The notes: generated by a model from the sequence alone, not told the origin. Counted from the stretch's first letter, positions 42,346 to 51,941 are shown. The stretch is 64,000 nt of DNA from an uncultured Bacilli bacterium (GCA_947629655.1 CANREL010000001.1:62001-126000), one strand, 5' to 3'. Made by a program: numbers and translations.

Positions 42346-42701
42346 TGTTTTATCATCCAACTCATGATGATTGTGACGATGTAATTTATTTCATTATTAG
42401 TTAAGTCTCGATCTTTAGGAATTTTGTGCCATTTATACAAGCAACCGCGACAACAAGTTGCGGTGGCATGTTGAGCGATGAAGACTGGATGTCCACGCAT
42501 TGGTGTCTGCTTACCATCATTTTTGATATCTTTAGGTGCTAGACGTATATTGATGAAGTCATAAGCGTGATCTTTAATCGTTGATAATTTCTTTTCTTTG
42601 ATGTAGTTGATATCTTTATCGCTCAAATTAAAACTAGATCGAAATTTTGAAAGTTCTAAACGTTTTAAAATATCTTGAACTTTTTGTTCACTACTATTCA
42701 T
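42324..42701 (-). CDS. DUF4186-family protein
   Basis: This 125-aa protein recalls the DUF4186 family, with the conserved segment RGHPVFIAQHATATCCRGCL and YKWHKIPKDRDLT near residues 70-100. The Cys and His in this block suggest metal binding, but no biochemical role is known to me. Start: ATG 42701 has an RBS (TTGGTGA) upstream; the apparent longer start at 42713 is a TTG inside the RBS. It is the only minus-strand gene between the stomatin gene and tRNA-Glu(CTC), with the 3' end sharing the stomatin terminator. Confidence 0.82.
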   Translation of the reverse strand: MNSSEQKVQDILKRLELSKFRSSFNLSDKDINYIKEKKLSTIKDHAYDFINIRLAPKDIKNDGKQTPMRGHPVFIAQHATATCCRGCLYKWHKIPKDRDLTNNEINYIVTIIMSWMIKQIKNKSN

Positions 42702-42809
42702 AATTTTCACCAAGTTAATTTTATCACAGAAAAATAATTATAAAGAAAATATTGAAAAAAAATTTAATTAATGGTATAACAATAATGTCTTTATTAAGAC
42801 TTTATTGTT

Positions 42810-42886
42810 GGTCTGCTGGTGAAGGGGCTTAACACACCACCCTCTCAAGGTGGCATTCACGGGTTCGAAACCCGTGCAGACTACCA
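42810..42886 (+). tRNA. tRNA-Glu (CTC)
   Basis: The acceptor arms GGTCTGC / GCAGACT pair (G1-U72 wobble); anticodon stem CCACC / GGTGG with loop CTCTCAA gives CTC; CCA is encoded. It is a second glutamate tRNA besides TTC, reading GAG. Confidence 0.92.
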
Positions 42887-43013
42887 TAGTAAATTTAGAA
42901 CTGTTTGACAGTTCTTTTTTATTTACTAAAAAAGTGTAAATTCGAAAAAATATTTTAAAAAAAACTAGTAAAAAAAAGACAAGAATAAGATAATTATACT
43001 AGGAGTGATATTA

Positions 43014-43526
43014 ATGAGTGATTTTAAATTTAAATTTACAGGAATAATTTTAATTTTTATAACGCTGTCTCTATTCTTTAAGATGGATTTTAAAACGCAG
43101 ATGAATTATGCTTTTACTGCTTTTGATATCGACGTCAATGAACTATCAGAGAAAACTGTTGAAAAGATAATGGGGCATTCCACCGAAGAAATGTTCAACT
43201 ACGGATTCTATACTTATGCTAATCCAACTACGATTGAAAATAAAATAGCTGATGAGAAATATGAAAAATTAGTTAATATAATTAATTTAGAAAAAGATTA
43301 CAATGCTATCTTAATTCGTGGTTATGAAAAAGATGAATACGTTACTGCTAGATATTATATTGAGTTAAATGATGATAAGACATTAAATGACATCAAAGGT
43401 GAATATGAAGAAAAATTGATTAATGCCGGATACAAAGAAAAAGATGATCATTATGAAAAAGATGGTATTGAATTCCAAATGATGGTTAAATGGGATTGTA
43501 TTACATTAATAGTAAAGGGGTTGTAG
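43014..43526 (+). CDS. Membrane-anchored protein of unknown function
   Basis: This 170-aa protein has an N-terminal membrane helix (about 8-24, FTGIILIFITLSLFF) and an acidic, mainly alpha/beta extracellular part. I do not recognise a family. ATG 43014 fits RBS AGGAG better than GTG 43005. It is followed 3 bases later by a similar-sized single-pass protein, so the two probably form an operon. Confidence 0.7.
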   Translation: MSDFKFKFTGIILIFITLSLFFKMDFKTQMNYAFTAFDIDVNELSEKTVEKIMGHSTEEMFNYGFYTYANPTTIENKIADEKYEKLVNIINLEKDYNAILIRGYEKDEYVTARYYIELNDDKTLNDIKGEYEEKLINAGYKEKDDHYEKDGIEFQMMVKWDCITLIVKGL

Positions 43527-43529
43527 AAT

Positions 43530-44063
43530 ATGGATAATAAGAAGAAATATAAATATATTGTCATAGCTATTTTAAGTGCTGTCGTAATATTTGATTTAGT
43601 ATTATTCTATTTTGCATTCTTAAAGGATGATAGTCCAAAGAAAAAAGAATATTCTAATGATGATATATCATTTACTTATACATCAGATTATACACTTAAA
43701 GAAAAAGGTAACAAGATTTCTCTAGGACGTGATGATGAGAGTGGTCAAATCGATATCGTCATCAATGAACTATCTGATGATACGATAAAACGTGATGTCA
43801 ATATCATTATTAATGAAGCTAATCAAGAGTTTGAAAAGAACAATAAAGATTATTTCATGAGTTATTATGGTGACTATAAAACTAATAACTATACAGTTCA
43901 TGACTTTTTATATGCTGATGAAGAAAATGGTAAACAAATTGATATAAATTACATCATAAAAGACAATAAATTGATTTTGATAACATACATCAATAAAGAT
44001 CAATACTTTGATCTATATGAACAAAATACACTAGATTTAATTAATAGTATAAAAATATCTTAG
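43530..44063 (+). CDS. Single-pass membrane protein of unknown function
   Basis: This 177-aa protein has a short Lys-rich cytoplasmic N-terminus, a membrane helix (about 8-30), a Lys/Asp-rich junction, and an extracellular domain with alternating beta segments and aromatic residues (ISFTYTSDYTLKEKGNKISL). It is probably a PsbP-like or similar sensor-type extracellular fold, but this is a guess. RBS AGGGG precedes ATG 43530, and a terminator overlaps the stop. Confidence 0.7.
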   Translation: MDNKKKYKYIVIAILSAVVIFDLVLFYFAFLKDDSPKKKEYSNDDISFTYTSDYTLKEKGNKISLGRDDESGQIDIVINELSDDTIKRDVNIIINEANQEFEKNNKDYFMSYYGDYKTNNYTVHDFLYADEENGKQIDINYIIKDNKLILITYINKDQYFDLYEQNTLDLINSIKIS

Positions 44064-44087
44064 GATGAATTTATTCATCCTTTTTTT
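44062..44087 (+). terminator. Terminator after the membrane protein pair
   Basis: AGGATGAAT (44062-44070) / ATTCATCCT with loop TT, followed by T residues; overlaps the stop region. Confidence 0.8.
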
Positions 44088-44110
44088 AATATAATAAATT
44101 AGGTGATAAC

Positions 44111-44341
44111 ATGCTTTTATCTGATCTACAAAATAAGACTTTAATCAACATAATGGATGGAAAGAATATTGGAAGTATTGTCGATATTAAGATGGATGAA
44201 AAAACGGGTAATATAATTTCTTTTATAATCGAAGAAAATAGAAGAGGTTTCTCTTTCTCTAGTAAAGGAGGATCAACTGAAATCAAGTGGGATAGTATCA
44301 AGAAAATAGGGGAAGATGTCATACTAGTTAGTACTTATTAA
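44111..44341 (+). CDS. YlmC/YmxH-family PRC-barrel protein (sporulation-associated family)
   Basis: This 76-aa protein has the PRC-barrel pattern LLSDLQNKTLINIMDGKNIG and a C-terminal IKWDSIKKIGEDVILV, which closely parallel Bacillus YlmC/YmxH (IPWRNIVKIGEDVILV). In Bacillus the family is tied to sporulation-stage gene sets; its biochemical role is unclear. RBS TAGGTGA. It sits alone between a terminator and the convergent purA gene. Together with the SpoVID-like gene it hints at sporulation capacity. Confidence 0.85.
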   Translation: MLLSDLQNKTLINIMDGKNIGSIVDIKMDEKTGNIISFIIEENRRGFSFSSKGGSTEIKWDSIKKIGEDVILVSTY

Positions 44342-44343
44342 AA

Positions 44344-45643
<1,300 letters not shown>

Positions 45644-45662
45644 CTATAATTAAAACAATATA

Positions 45663-45696
45663 AAAGGAGATAGAATGCTATTAATCTATCTCCTTT
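45663..45696 (-). terminator. Hairpin between the leader ORF and purA; terminator or attenuator candidate
   Basis: AAAGGAGATAGA (45663-45674) pairs perfectly over 12 bases with TCTATCTCCTTT (45685-45696), with a 10-base loop. Read on the minus strand it is followed by TTATATTGTTTT, a weak U-rich tract, just before the purA RBS. It contains the stop of the 29-aa ORF. Confidence 0.55.
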
Positions 45697-45770
45697 AAGT
45701 TATGATAAAACACATAGTCTTTGAAGACCAAGTCATAAATATCGATATCTTTATGAACAAATTCTCTCAT
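45681..45770 (-). CDS. Short ORF in the purA 5' leader (possible leader peptide)
   Basis: This 29-aa ORF starts at minus-strand ATG 45770 with a nearby GGAG (seven bases upstream) and ends in the hairpin loop region. The sequence contains five Asp (positions 8, 10, 13, 18 and 29) and is otherwise hydrophobic or aromatic. Because PurA consumes aspartate, Asp-coupled attenuation is conceivable, but this is speculation, and five Asp in 29 residues is not conclusive. The ORF, RBS and adjacent promoter are real in sequence. Confidence 0.4.
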   Translation of the reverse strand: MREFVHKDIDIYDLVFKDYVFYHNLKEID

Positions 45771-45798
45771 AACTATTCTCCATTTCAATTACATTAAC

Positions 45799-45827
45799 AT
45801 TTTAAATAAAAAGTCATAACTTGTCAA
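45799..45827 (-). promoter_or_regulatory. Sigma-A promoter for the purA leader
   Basis: On the minus strand TTGACA (45827-45822) and TAAAAT (45804-45799) with 17-base spacing, upstream of the leader ORF. Confidence 0.75.
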
Positions 45828-45832
45828 TATAA

Positions 45833-45861
45833 TTTACAAACAAAGTCTTTTTTGATAAAAT
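45833..45861 (+). promoter_or_regulatory. Sigma-A promoter for lspA
   Basis: TTTACA (45833-45838) and TAAAAT (45856-45861) with 17-base spacing, divergent from the purA promoter. Confidence 0.65.
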
Positions 45862-45879
45862 ATGTTTGTTGGTGATTAG

Positions 45880-46470
45880 ATGAATAAAAGTAAAAATACC
45901 AGTAATATTAAATCAAAAATGAAATACATTTATATCATTTCTATATTAGGTCTCATTCTTGACCAGATAGTTAAATTCGTAGTTCGATTAAATTTTAATT
46001 CTACTTCTTGTACTAAATGTCTATCTGAGATGGTTTTGACGGGTGGTAAGATCGGTATTTTTAGAGTCATACCTGAAAAAGGAATTGAAATAATACCTAA
46101 TTTTTTCTACATTATCAATGTTAAAAACACTGGTGGAGCTTGGGGCATATTTTCTAATAATGCTTTCTTTTTAGCGCTCATCAGTATCTTTGTCATCGGT
46201 ATGTTATACCTATTTCTAAAAAGTGAAAAGAATATGAATAAGTTATCTATTACGTATTACGGTTTTCTTTTTGGTGGAATCATTGGTAATTTAATAGATA
46301 GAATTTTTAATGGTTATGTAACTGATTATTTGAACTTTTATATATTTGGATATGATTATCCGGTCTTTAATATTGCTGATATATTGATCGTAGTTGGTAT
46401 ATTACTGATGGCGATAGATGTAGTAAGGGGTGAAATACATGCACATTACAAGCGAAAGGGAAGGAATTAG
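45880..46470 (+). CDS. lspA: Lipoprotein signal peptidase II (LspA)
   Basis: LspA cleaves the signal peptide of prolipoproteins after lipid attachment. The 196-aa protein has four membrane helices, the first catalytic Asp region GNLIDRIFNG, and the second in VFNIADILIVVG. The conserved NVKNTGGAWGIF is present. An extra ~23-residue stretch with CTKC separates helix 1 from the conserved block, and the N-terminal tail is Lys/Ser-rich. RBS GGTGATTAG. Rlu-type synthase follows with a 32-base overlap. Confidence 0.95.
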   Translation: MNKSKNTSNIKSKMKYIYIISILGLILDQIVKFVVRLNFNSTSCTKCLSEMVLTGGKIGIFRVIPEKGIEIIPNFFYIINVKNTGGAWGIFSNNAFFLALISIFVIGMLYLFLKSEKNMNKLSITYYGFLFGGIIGNLIDRIFNGYVTDYLNFYIFGYDYPVFNIADILIVVGILLMAIDVVRGEIHAHYKRKGRN

Positions 46471-47323
46471 AATTGATGGATATCTAGCTGAAGAGTTAGA
46501 CATAAGTCGTAGTAAAATTCAAAAATTGATTAAAGAAGAAAAAATAATTGTCAATGGTAAGAAGATAAATAGTAGTTATAAAGTGAAACTAAATGATGAG
46601 ATTGATGTCAATGATCAACTAGATTTTAATGTCACTATTGAACCAGAAAATATTCCTCTTGATATCGTCTATGAAGATGAATATTTATTAATTGTCAATA
46701 AAAAAAGTGGTATGGTTGTCCATCCAGCACCTGGTAATTACTCTAATACATTAGTCAATGCTTTAATGGGCAAATTCAATTTGTCAAATGACAAAATTCG
46801 TCCAGGAATTGTTCATCGCATTGATAAAGATACGAGTGGTTTATTAGTTGTAGCTAAGGATGATAAAACTCATGAACTTCTCAGTGCAATGATTAAAAAT
46901 AAAGAAGTTGAAAGAATCTATGTCGCCATTGTCGATGGTGTCATCAAACACGATACGGGTACTATTGATGCCCCAATTGGAAGAGATATTAACAACCGTC
47001 AAAAGATGATGATAACTGATATCAATAGTAAGGATGCCATTACGCATTTTCGCGTTTTGAAAAGGTTTAAAAACAATACTCTCATCGAATGTAAGTTAGA
47101 TACTGGAAGAACGCATCAAATCAGGGTTCACATGCAGTACATCGGTTTTCCAATCAGTAATGATCCCGTATATGGTCGTGGTAAAAAGACGACACCTTTC
47201 GGTCAAATGTTGCATTCAAAAAGTATCAGGTTTAAACATCCAATTACGAAAAAAGAAATCTATTTTGAAAGTCCTGTTCCTAAAGAATTTCAAGAATATT
47301 TGGACAATCTTGAAACTGAGTAA
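46439..47323 (+). CDS. RluD-type pseudouridine synthase
   Basis: This enzyme isomerises specific uridines to pseudouridine in 23S rRNA. The 294-aa protein has an N-terminal S4 RNA-binding domain (about 12-60, LDISRSKIQKLIKEEKIIVNG) and the catalytic domain with VHRIDKDTSGLLVVAKDD near 125-142 (catalytic Asp in RIDKDTSG) and GRTHQIRVHM near 222. ATG 46439 is preferred over GTG 46430, which overlaps the RBS. The pairing with lspA is the Bacillus lspA-ylyB order. Confidence 0.95.
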   Translation: MHITSEREGIRIDGYLAEELDISRSKIQKLIKEEKIIVNGKKINSSYKVKLNDEIDVNDQLDFNVTIEPENIPLDIVYEDEYLLIVNKKSGMVVHPAPGNYSNTLVNALMGKFNLSNDKIRPGIVHRIDKDTSGLLVVAKDDKTHELLSAMIKNKEVERIYVAIVDGVIKHDTGTIDAPIGRDINNRQKMMITDINSKDAITHFRVLKRFKNNTLIECKLDTGRTHQIRVHMQYIGFPISNDPVYGRGKKTTPFGQMLHSKSIRFKHPITKKEIYFESPVPKEFQEYLDNLETE

Positions 47324-47380
47324 GTAATGTAGTGTATTTTTAAGAATTTTGTTATATAATAATTTAAATGGAGGGATATT

Positions 47381-48517
47381 ATGGATAGTACACTTGATAG
47401 AAAAAATGAAATAGTAATGAAATTATTACATTATTTTATAACTGAACAAAATTACAATCCAATTATTCTTCAAGGAGCTGAAGATGAAATTTGGCTTGAA
47501 AATTTAGAAAGTGAATATAAAATTATAAGAATTGTCTCAGGTCATGTTCACAATGATGAACAACTTGAGTTTGATACTTTTAAAACGAAAAGAGTTGTTA
47601 AAAAAATCAAGAGAAAAACTTTTACTTTTGATATAAAAGTTTTGAGTATTTTTACCGATTTAGGTGATAATGTTCATCTTGAAAAGAAAGATGGAATTGA
47701 TTCTGTTTACCTATATGAAGCTGATGATATTAAAAACTATGACTTCGTCAAAAAAGTATTTCCTGACATAACTAAAAAACTTAAATTTAGTGAAGAGGGG
47801 ATGCGTTTATTTCTCAAGATTACTTCTGATATAAATCGTAAAAATAAAAAAGATGCTGAAATGGTGAATGATGTATTCACTCCTAAAAAGCCATATATTA
47901 CTTATGCTTTGGTATCTATAAATGTCATTATCTTTTTATTACAGGTATTGTTTCCTAAAATAATGGATATGTTTTGTGTATGGAATATTGGTATTATCAA
48001 ATACGGCGAATTCTATCGTTTGTTCACGGGTATGTTCTTACATGCTAACATAATTCATCTACTATTTAATATGTATGCTTTATTCATAATCGGAAGTCAA
48101 CTCGAAGGATTCCTTGGAAGAAGCAAATACACTGTCGTCTATATTTTGAGTGGTTTAATGGGAAGTTTGTTATCCGTTGCTTTACATAATGATAATTTTT
48201 CTGCAGTTGGCGCTAGTGGTGCTATCTTTGGTTTGATGGGAGCACTCCTATACTTTGGCTATCATTATCGCGTCTACTTGGGTAGTGTCATGCAAACGCA
48301 AATAATTCCTATTATCGTAATCAATTTAATAATTGGTTTTGTCTCAAGTGGTATCGATAACTTAGCTCACATCGGTGGTTTAATTGGTGGTATTACTATA
48401 ACTATGGGCTTAGGAATTAAGTATAAGAGTACTACTTCTGAAAAGATCAATGGTTGGATAATATCTGTTGTCATAATTGCCTTTTTGTTCTATTTGATGA
48501 TGCAACACAGTTTTTAA
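47381..48517 (+). CDS. Rhomboid-family intramembrane serine protease
   Basis: This 378-aa protein has a soluble N-terminal domain (1-170), then six or seven membrane helices. The catalytic Ser lies in FSAVGASGAIFGLMGALLYF near residues 285-300, and the catalytic His in NLAHIGGLIGG near 330. This layout matches Bacillus YqgP/GluP-type rhomboids. An Asn/His oxyanion region (NIIHLLFNMYALF) is also present. RBS GGAGGGA precedes ATG 47381. Confidence 0.93.
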   Translation: MDSTLDRKNEIVMKLLHYFITEQNYNPIILQGAEDEIWLENLESEYKIIRIVSGHVHNDEQLEFDTFKTKRVVKKIKRKTFTFDIKVLSIFTDLGDNVHLEKKDGIDSVYLYEADDIKNYDFVKKVFPDITKKLKFSEEGMRLFLKITSDINRKNKKDAEMVNDVFTPKKPYITYALVSINVIIFLLQVLFPKIMDMFCVWNIGIIKYGEFYRLFTGMFLHANIIHLLFNMYALFIIGSQLEGFLGRSKYTVVYILSGLMGSLLSVALHNDNFSAVGASGAIFGLMGALLYFGYHYRVYLGSVMQTQIIPIIVINLIIGFVSSGIDNLAHIGGLIGGITITMGLGIKYKSTTSEKINGWIISVVIIAFLFYLMMQHSF

Positions 48518-48539
48518 AGCTAGCAATAGCTTTTTTTTG
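48517..48539 (+). terminator. Terminator after the rhomboid gene
   Basis: AAGCTA (48518-48523) and TAGCTT (48528-48533) with loop GCAA, then a T run. Confidence 0.85.
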
Positions 48540-48616
48540 TTTTTATTTTTTATTTTGTTGATATCTATAAAAAAAGATGTTAAAATGTTAGTGAGATGAT
48601 AGTTGAGGTGATTAAT

Positions 48617-48868
48617 ATGAATGATAGCACAACTACTTTATACAACGTTGAAGAGTTCGAAGACAAATTGATTCGTGATACTCTAAATGATGTATATCTT
48701 GCTTTGGAAGAGAGAGGGTACAATCCTATTAATCAATTGATCGGTTACATAATGAGTGGTGATCCTGGCTATATTTCTTCACATAAAGAAGCGAGAAAGA
48801 AAATAACTACGCTTGAAAGAAATAAAATTGTAGAAGTCCTATTAAAAGACTATATGAATAAAAAATAA
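48617..48868 (+). CDS. ireB: IreB-family regulatory protein (YrzL, DUF965)
   Basis: This 83-aa protein matches IreB/YrzL, with RDTLNDVYLALEERGYNPIN and QLIGYIMSGDPGYISSHK at about 17-60. In Enterococcus IreB is a target of the Ser/Thr kinase IreK and affects cephalosporin resistance. ATG 48617 is supported by GAGGTGA; the longer frame from 48596 lacks support. RuvX starts on the last base (TAATG), so the two are coupled. Confidence 0.93.
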   Translation: MNDSTTTLYNVEEFEDKLIRDTLNDVYLALEERGYNPINQLIGYIMSGDPGYISSHKEARKKITTLERNKIVEVLLKDYMNKK

Positions 48869-49281
48869 TGCGTTATTTAGGACTGGATTTGGGAAGCCGC
48901 ACTTTGGGGATGGCCATTAGTGATCCCTTAGGTATTATTGCATCGAGTTATAAAATCGTGAGACATGATGAAGAATATGCTCGTTTAGTTGATGATGTCT
49001 TAGAAACTGTGCAAGAGAAAAAGATAGATGCTATCGTTTTGGGTTTACCTAAGAATATGAATAATACGATTGGTCCCAAAGGAGAATTATCATTTCAATT
49101 TAAAGAGATGTTAGAACAAAAAATAAAAATCCCTGTTTATTTACAAGATGAGCGATTGACTACTAAGCAGGCAGAAAATTTATTGATTAATAATGATACA
49201 TCGCGAAAGAAGAGAAAAAAGGTCATAGACAGTATGGCAGCAACAATAATACTGCAGTCATATTTGGATAAGAATAAATAA
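48868..49281 (+). CDS. ruvX: RuvX/YqgF-family nuclease (Holliday junction resolvase-like)
   Basis: This RNase H-fold protein of 137 aa shows the N-terminal MRYLGLDLGSRTLGMAISD (catalytic Asp region), YLQDERLTTKQAENLL, and the C-terminal KVIDSMAATIILQSYL with the third acidic residue. Family knowledge: the YqgF/RuvX enzyme takes part in pre-16S rRNA processing or resolution of recombination intermediates. It overlaps ireB by one base, the Bacillus yrzL-yrrK order. Confidence 0.94.
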   Translation: MRYLGLDLGSRTLGMAISDPLGIIASSYKIVRHDEEYARLVDDVLETVQEKKIDAIVLGLPKNMNNTIGPKGELSFQFKEMLEQKIKIPVYLQDERLTTKQAENLLINNDTSRKKRKKVIDSMAATIILQSYLDKNK

Positions 49282-49294
49282 AGGAGAAAAGAAT

Positions 49295-49603
49295 ATGGAA
49301 AATAACACTTTTAAAGTAATTAATGAAGAAGGAAGAGAAATCGTTTGTGACATTCTATTCACATTTGATTCAGAAGAGACAAACAAGAGCTACATAGTTT
49401 ATACAGATAATACTAAAGATGAAGCTGGAAATATTCAAGTTTTTGCATCAATTTATGATCCAAAACAAGAAAGTCCAAAGTTAGAACCAATTGAAACTGA
49501 ACAAGAATGGAAGATAATTGAGACAATCTTAAATACATTACAAGAAGAAATTAAAAAGAAAACAGCAGCAAATAATTCAGAAACTGGAACAGACGAGCAA
49601 TAA
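49295..49603 (+). CDS. DUF1292-family protein (YrzB)
   Basis: This 102-aa acidic protein shows the DUF1292 pattern: an N-terminal FKVINEEGREIVCDILFTFD, then SYIVYTDNTKDEAGNIQVFASIYD, and a WKIIETILNTLQEE-like segment. It has a Glu/Thr-rich tail. The family has no clear function, but the gene sits in the conserved ireB-ruvX-DUF1292-mltG order. RBS AAAGGAG. Confidence 0.9.
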   Translation: MENNTFKVINEEGREIVCDILFTFDSEETNKSYIVYTDNTKDEAGNIQVFASIYDPKQESPKLEPIETEQEWKIIETILNTLQEEIKKKTAANNSETGTDEQ

Positions 49604-49612
49604 TTTGCTCGT
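49593..49612 (+). terminator. Hairpin between DUF1292 gene and mltG (weak terminator or attenuator)
   Basis: ACGAGCAA (49593-49600) pairs with TTGCTCGT (49605-49612), followed by TATTTATT, a poor T tract. It overlaps the stop and may only reduce read-through. Confidence 0.4.
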
Positions 49613-49626
49613 TATTTATTAGAAGT

Positions 49627-50706
49627 ATGAAAATGTTACGAAATATCGCTATGACTTTATTTTTTGCCATAGCGTTCTTAATCGTCGTCGTATGCTGTTT
49701 ATATAACTACAATTTAAAACCAGTAGATAAAAAAGATACATCTAAAATAGAAGTAGAGATACCTAGTGGTTCATCTGTTAGAAGTATTGGTAAAATATTA
49801 AAAGAAAAAGATTTGATAAAAAGTCCTAATTTCTTTTATCTATATTGCAAATTATATAAGATTCATGACATGAAAGCGACTACTTATGTCTTATCTAAAA
49901 ACATGTCATTAAAAGAAATAATTGAAATCCTACAAGAGGGTAATAGCTATAATCCTGATGAGATTTCGATAACGTTTCAAGAAGGTATAAATATGCGCAA
50001 GGTTGCTTTAATAATTGCTAAAAATACCAATAATAAAGAAGATGACGTCTATAACCTTTTAAAGGATACTAGTTATCTCGATGAATTGATCAAAAATTAC
50101 TGGTTCCTAACTGAAGATATTAAAAATCCTAATATTTATTACTCATTGGAAGGATACTTATATCCCAATACTTATAAATTTAAAAACAAAGATGTCTCTG
50201 TACGTGATATTTTTAAAGTTATGTTAGATCAAACTGATAAAATTTTAAAGAAATATAAAACTGATATGAGTAATAATAAATATAGTGTTCATGAAATTTT
50301 AACACTAGCGTCAGTAATTGAACAAGAAGGGGTTAATGATGCTGATCGCAGTGGTATTGCAAGCGTCTTCTATAACCGTTTGAATAACAATATGCAACTT
50401 GGAAGTGATGCAACTACGTATTATGCTTCTCGTGTTGAAATGAATGAGCGTGATTTGCGCAAAGATGAAATAAATGCTGTCAATGCTTATAATACTCGTC
50501 CTGCTGCCATGGCTGGTAAATTGCCAGTTGGACCAATTTCTAACGTCAGTGATGTGAGTATCAAAGCTGCTTTGTATCCTATCAAATCAGATTATTTATA
50601 TTTTGTTGCTGATAAGTATGGCAAGGTTTACTTTACCAAAACTTATGCTGAACACATGGCTAAAATAAATCAATTAAAAAGCGAAGGAGCATGGATTGAA
50701 TGGTAG
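49627..50706 (+). CDS. mltG: Endolytic murein transglycosylase MltG
   Basis: MltG cuts nascent peptidoglycan strands near the membrane. The 359-aa protein has an N-terminal membrane helix (about 7-28), a LysM-like segment (about 45-105), and a YceG catalytic domain (about 120-340) with the catalytic Glu in LASVIEQEGVND near 232 and TYYASRVEMNERDL further on. ATG 49627 and 49633 are both possible. It follows the DUF1292 gene and overlaps the methyltransferase gene by seven bases. Confidence 0.94.
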   Translation: MKMLRNIAMTLFFAIAFLIVVVCCLYNYNLKPVDKKDTSKIEVEIPSGSSVRSIGKILKEKDLIKSPNFFYLYCKLYKIHDMKATTYVLSKNMSLKEIIEILQEGNSYNPDEISITFQEGINMRKVALIIAKNTNNKEDDVYNLLKDTSYLDELIKNYWFLTEDIKNPNIYYSLEGYLYPNTYKFKNKDVSVRDIFKVMLDQTDKILKKYKTDMSNNKYSVHEILTLASVIEQEGVNDADRSGIASVFYNRLNNNMQLGSDATTYYASRVEMNERDLRKDEINAVNAYNTRPAAMAGKLPVGPISNVSDVSIKAALYPIKSDYLYFVADKYGKVYFTKTYAEHMAKINQLKSEGAWIEW

Positions 50707-51296
50707 ATAATGCATATACTTTGTTACGAGAATTAAAAGAGAAAGCTCGTGATGAAGGCATTCCAATAATGACTGATGAGGGAATTGATTTCCTCACCAC
50801 TTTCGTCATAAAATATCAAATAAATAATGTTTTAGAAATAGGAACAGCTGTTGGTTATTCAGCTATTTCTATGTCATTAGCTAATCCTAAATTAAAGATA
50901 ACAACTATTGAAAGAGATGAAACTAGATATTTAGAAGCTGTAAAAAATATTAAAAAATTCAATTTAGAAAATCGTATAACTTTATTATTTAATGATGCTT
51001 TAGATGTAAAATTAGATGATGAATTCGATTTGATCTTTATTGATGCTGCCAAAGGACAAAATCAAAAATTCTTTGAAAAATTTGAGAAATTGCTTTCTAA
51101 AGATGGTTTCATAATAACTGATAATATGAAATTTCATGGTTATGTTGATAAAGATGAATCAGAGATAAAAAATCGTAATCTTCGTGGATTAGTTCGCAAA
51201 ATTAAAGATTATAAGAAATTTTTAGAAGAAAATGAAGAATTTAAGACCAAGTTCTATGATTTAGGCGATGGTCTTGCTGTTTCGACAAGAGGGTAG
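50700..51296 (+). CDS. trmR: O-methyltransferase; TrmR-type tRNA 5-hydroxyuridine methyltransferase
   Basis: This 198-aa SAM-dependent methyltransferase of the COMT-like family has motif I VLEIGTAVGYSAISMSLA near 45-62, TTIERDET (motif II) and FDLIFIDAAKGQNQKFF near 105-121. In Bacillus, YrrM (TrmR) methylates ho5U34 to mo5U34 in tRNA. The neighbouring trhP1 and trhP2 make ho5U34, which supports this specific role here. It overlaps mltG (ATGGTAG). Confidence 0.88.
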   Translation: MVDNAYTLLRELKEKARDEGIPIMTDEGIDFLTTFVIKYQINNVLEIGTAVGYSAISMSLANPKLKITTIERDETRYLEAVKNIKKFNLENRITLLFNDALDVKLDDEFDLIFIDAAKGQNQKFFEKFEKLLSKDGFIITDNMKFHGYVDKDESEIKNRNLRGLVRKIKDYKKFLEENEEFKTKFYDLGDGLAVSTRG

Positions 51297-51317
51297 AGAT
51301 ACCTTCTTTTTGTTTCC

Positions 51318-51346
51318 TTGCATTTTATTCATAAATATGTTATAAT
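51318..51346 (+). promoter_or_regulatory. Sigma-A promoter for the P-loop paralogue pair
   Basis: TTGCAT (51318-51323) and TATAAT (51341-51346) with 17-base spacing and TGT before the -10; the strongest promoter-like sequence in this cluster. Confidence 0.8.
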
Positions 51347-51377
51347 AGCAAAGATTTATAAAAAGGGGGATTTTTGG

Positions 51378-51941
51378 ATGCAAAGAAATTATTTTTTTGA
51401 TGAAACAATACCAGCTAGTGAAAGAATTTCTAAAATATATCATGTTCAAAGCTGTATGGCTATTAATTTTAATGAATTATTCCATAAAGATTTTGACAGT
51501 TTTATGGATTTATTCATTGTCTATGGTGGTAAAAAATCTCTTTATTTATCGGGGCCTAGTAAATCTGGAAAGACTACCATGGTAAGACAAACAGGGGAAA
51601 TTTTAGGATTACCTATTAGAGAATATGAATATGATAGTGATAGTGCTAAAACTGTTGTTGCCAATATTTTAGAAGCTAGTAAAAATGATGAGGTATTCGT
51701 TTTGAACAATGCTGATAAAATTGATGAAGGCATCATGGATAGTATCAATGGAAGTATTAAAAAAATTCGTGAAAATGGTAGTAAAGTCAATATCGTTTTA
51801 GTTGGTGATAAAAAAGACTTATCAAAAAGTGATGAAGATATTGCTACTATCTCAATTGAATATGATTCAAGAATTGAGCGAAGAAAGATGATGTATCCAC
51901 ATCAAAAAAGATTGCGTGATGTTGTAAGAGGAAGGAACTGA
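51378..51941 (+). CDS. Small P-loop ATPase-like protein, paralogue 1
   Basis: This 187-aa soluble protein opens with MQRNYFFDETIPASERISKI, almost the same opening as the next gene. Walker A is GPSKSGKT near residues 60-67, intact; the Walker B-like VFVLNNADK lies near 115. It looks like a minimal AAA-type fold with no fused domain. ATG 51378 fits RBS GGGGG; the longer frame lies over the promoter. It sits between trmR and trhP1, an interruption of the usual gene order. Function unknown. Confidence 0.7.
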   Translation: MQRNYFFDETIPASERISKIYHVQSCMAINFNELFHKDFDSFMDLFIVYGGKKSLYLSGPSKSGKTTMVRQTGEILGLPIREYEYDSDSAKTVVANILEASKNDEVFVLNNADKIDEGIMDSINGSIKKIRENGSKVNIVLVGDKKDLSKSDEDIATISIEYDSRIERRKMMYPHQKRLRDVVRGRN

